Source: an uncultured Eubacteriales bacterium (GTDB lineage Bacteria > Bacillota > Clostridia > Christensenellales > CAG-138). From it: a stretch of DNA of 13,956 nt. This document shows positions 13,001 to 13,956 of the stretch, piece by piece. The stretch covers positions 1-13,956 of the forward strand of contig URFJ01000038.1 in the NCBI GenBank assembly GCA_900547135.1. The letters are read 5' to 3'. Every line of letters begins with the position of its first letter. Positions within the stretch are counted from its first letter, which is position 1. The notes beneath the pieces are model-generated. The model saw nothing but the letters and a program-made list of their open reading frames with translations, had not been told where the DNA came from and ran no database searches. The translations under genes and the position numbers were made by a program.

Positions 13001-13956
13001 TTACAATCGACAAGAACGAGGCGCTGAAATACGGCCTCACCATAGCCCAAGTATACAGCGAAATATCGGCCGCGCTCTCAAGCCAAACTACGGCCACAAC
13101 GGTTACGCTTGAGGATAAGAACTATCCTGTCGTGGTTGCCAAGGATGAAAAGATGCAGCTTGACATGGACAGCCTTATGGATCATGAGCTTACCGTAACC
13201 GTGGACGGTCAGGGGCAGTCGATCAAACTCTCGAAAATAGCTAAACTGAGCGAGGCTACAGGATATACCTCCATATCCCATGATAATTTCGTAAGATATG
13301 TTACGGTTACAGCTGATATAGACGCGGGCCATAACGCCGGATTGATCGGGCGCCAGATAGAGTCCAAGCTGACGGATTACAATATGCCGGAGGGCTATTA
13401 TATAGCGGACGAGGGTGAAAACAAGCTCGTAACCGAGGCTATGAACGATGTCGTTATGATGATACTCTTGGCCGTAGTGCTTATCTATGCGATTATGGCG
13501 GCCCAGTTCCAGTCGCTGCTTTCGCCGTTCATAGTGCTATTTACAATACCGCTGGCCTTTACCGGGGGAATCCTGATGCTTTGGATCTGCGGTTTCAATC
13601 TTAGTATAATTGCGCTGCTTGGAATGCTGGTGCTTGTCGGCGTGGTGGTAAACAACGGAATTGTATTCGTCGATTATGCAAACCAGCTCAGAAAACAGGG
13701 TATGGAAAAGCGCGAGGCGCTGGTTCAGGCGGGTAAGGACCGTCTGCGCCCAATTCTTATGACGGCGCTTACCACAATACTGGGACTGTTTACAATGCTT
13801 CTGGGGGTTGGCACTGGAACGGATATGCTTCAGCCCATGGCGGCGGTAATAGTGGGCGGACTGGCATACGCCACCCTGCTTACCTTGCTGTTCGTACCAA
13901 TCCTGTACGACTGGCTGTGCAAAAAACCGCCGAAAGTCGTTGACATAGGCGAGAAG
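10006..13956 (+). CDS. RND efflux transporter with a ~300-residue coiled-coil insertion (3' end outside window)
   Basis: The frame runs 1317 codons from ATG 10006 to the window edge without a stop; the end reads like a normal RND C-terminus, so little is missing. It is an HAE/AcrB-type proton-driven exporter of the cell membrane. TM1 is at ~12-32, porter parts at ~35-195, TM2-TM6 begin near 638, and TM4 carries GVGMLVDNSIVTIENIY with D701 at the AcrB D407 position (D408 is Asn). The second half repeats the plan, and TM10 reads GVVVNNGIVFVDYA with Asn (1216) in place of AcrB K940, as in many Firmicutes pumps. Residues ~196-495 are an insertion rich in Leu, Gln, Glu, Ala and Asp with heptad-like spacing, broken by Pro at 292, 313, 340, 375 and 401. 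Without it the length is ~1020, normal for the family. The insertion splits DKINKLN from ITPEMISSILMADN, the AcrB porter-to-funnel junction. No adaptor gene lies upstream. Substrate unknown. Confidence 0.93.
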   Translation, partial: MLPKFSVKRPMTVIMAVMLVIVLGVIAFTNMTTDLLPSMDFPYIVVLTTYGGASPEKVESVVTEPFESSVSTLGGIENVSSVSAENMSVLILEFSYGVDMDSTMIELNSRIDMVMAQLDDSVSQPVYMKINPDMLPVMVISVANEGMNEIDTSLFVSENVIPALERVNGVASVSASGLVEEEILVTLSTDKINKLNDRILGTVDSELLKAQQQLRDAEEELGSQMELLTSQEREQRNKLNSAQSALNSGMSQVEDGFEQIGEGRNQLQQQLQSLRDQRSKLEALIQGVQRMPQLELAIAAAQAAVDQIEAGIPAAREELNGLIERRDALQAELDALEDIPENAEARADLIQRIQALDAAVETAEDMLRRLEARLPDLKNTLKELISQKRMLDEALAALGNPTQAQLNTMLGQLDDGIATCESMLLDLNGQEDTLNRTQTDLLAKQNELNSGKSRLESELSKARDLLSDAQVQLDASQAEFEQARDKAYEKADIGGIITPEMISSILMADNFSLPAGYLIDGHIRYAVKIGDPFSSVDEIAGLELFTSEEGGIGAVKLTDVADVGISDNSGEAYVKLNGGNGVLMTVEKQSNVSTSEVSHGLLEAMDQLRAEYSGLNIAPLMDQGIYIDVVIDSVISNLLMGGLLAIIILMVFLRSVRSTFIVAVSIPISLMLAVVLMYFTGVNLNILSLAGLALGVGMLVDNSIVTIENIYRMRLMGMPAVKAALRGARQISGPVFASTLTTVCVFLPIVFTQGITRELFVDMGLTIAYSLLASLVVALTLVPALSSTMLKKKEQQVSKKYEKAANAYGKLLSYTLKHKLTTMIIVVALLGLSVLAVFKMGTEFIPESDFSEVTVNITPEDKNIEDEDLRAMSDELMQRIMDMDSVSAVGAMQSVSIMGMSSGGLSMYVVLEEDRDFTSMDFSQRVIKIADDLPCSISANTAMSNMTSFLGSGLSYQICGDDLEELRSIATDVMNMIADVDGTYNVSSGIEEGAAEMHITIDKNEALKYGLTIAQVYSEISAALSSQTTATTVTLEDKNYPVVVAKDEKMQLDMDSLMDHELTVTVDGQGQSIKLSKIAKLSEATGYTSISHDNFVRYVTVTADIDAGHNAGLIGRQIESKLTDYNMPEGYYIADEGENKLVTEAMNDVVMMILLAVVLIYAIMAAQFQSLLSPFIVLFTIPLAFTGGILMLWICGFNLSIIALLGMLVLVGVVVNNGIVFVDYANQLRKQGMEKREALVQAGKDRLRPILMTALTTILGLFTMLLGVGTGTDMLQPMAAVIVGGLAYATLLTLLFVPILYDWLCKKPPKVVDIGEK

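Overview
The window looks like the chromosome of a strictly anaerobic, Gram-positive member of the Clostridia. The evidence is a hybrid-cluster protein with a Crp/Fnr regulator of the clostridial type, a surface protein with a PQTGD sorting signal, consensus sigma-A promoters, strong AGGAGG ribosome sites, and remnants of a MobC-type mobilisable element. No tRNA, rRNA or CRISPR array was seen.

Layout. (1) 1-368: left edge with a doubtful partial reverse ORF and the probable hcp terminator. (2) 369-2904: an NO/nitrosative-stress module. hcp is preceded by a 44-residue rubredoxin-like gene (1988-2122), both on the minus strand, and a Crp/Fnr regulator (2230-2904) diverges from them. One 20-bp inverted repeat (2198-2217) sits at -41.5 from a predicted minus-strand start site and just downstream of the regulator's own consensus promoter. 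This is the geometry expected for activation of rubredoxin-hcp combined with autorepression. (3) 2905-3992: about 1.1 kb without an intact gene, holding an unrecognised gene fragment and a frameshifted, stop-containing mobC remnant with hairpins upstream of it. This is the scar of an integrative/mobilisable element. (4) 3993-5297: a secreted, probably sortase-anchored surface protein with a Thr/Pro linker, its own promoter and a strong terminator. (5) 5363-6602: two consecutive GNAT acetyltransferase genes behind an extended -10 promoter buried in a 9-bp inverted repeat. (6) 6603-7088: an AT-rich island with a 20-bp perfect palindrome, an attenuator-like leader and the first ~43 residues of a P-loop kinase, closed by a perfect bidirectional terminator. 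(7) 7135-9504: a two-gene ABC exporter operon on the minus strand. (8) 9505-13956: a long intergenic region and leader, then an RND efflux pump still open at the right edge.

The most unusual item is the RND pump. Its transporter core is of normal size, but about 300 residues rich in Leu, Gln, Glu and Ala, predicted coiled coil, are inserted where the porter subdomain meets the funnel (docking) subdomain in AcrB-type pumps. No adaptor (membrane-fusion) gene lies upstream. The insertion could act as a built-in, outward-pointing adaptor or spacer in a cell without an outer membrane. The second notable item is the compact hcp regulatory region with its unlisted miniature rubredoxin.
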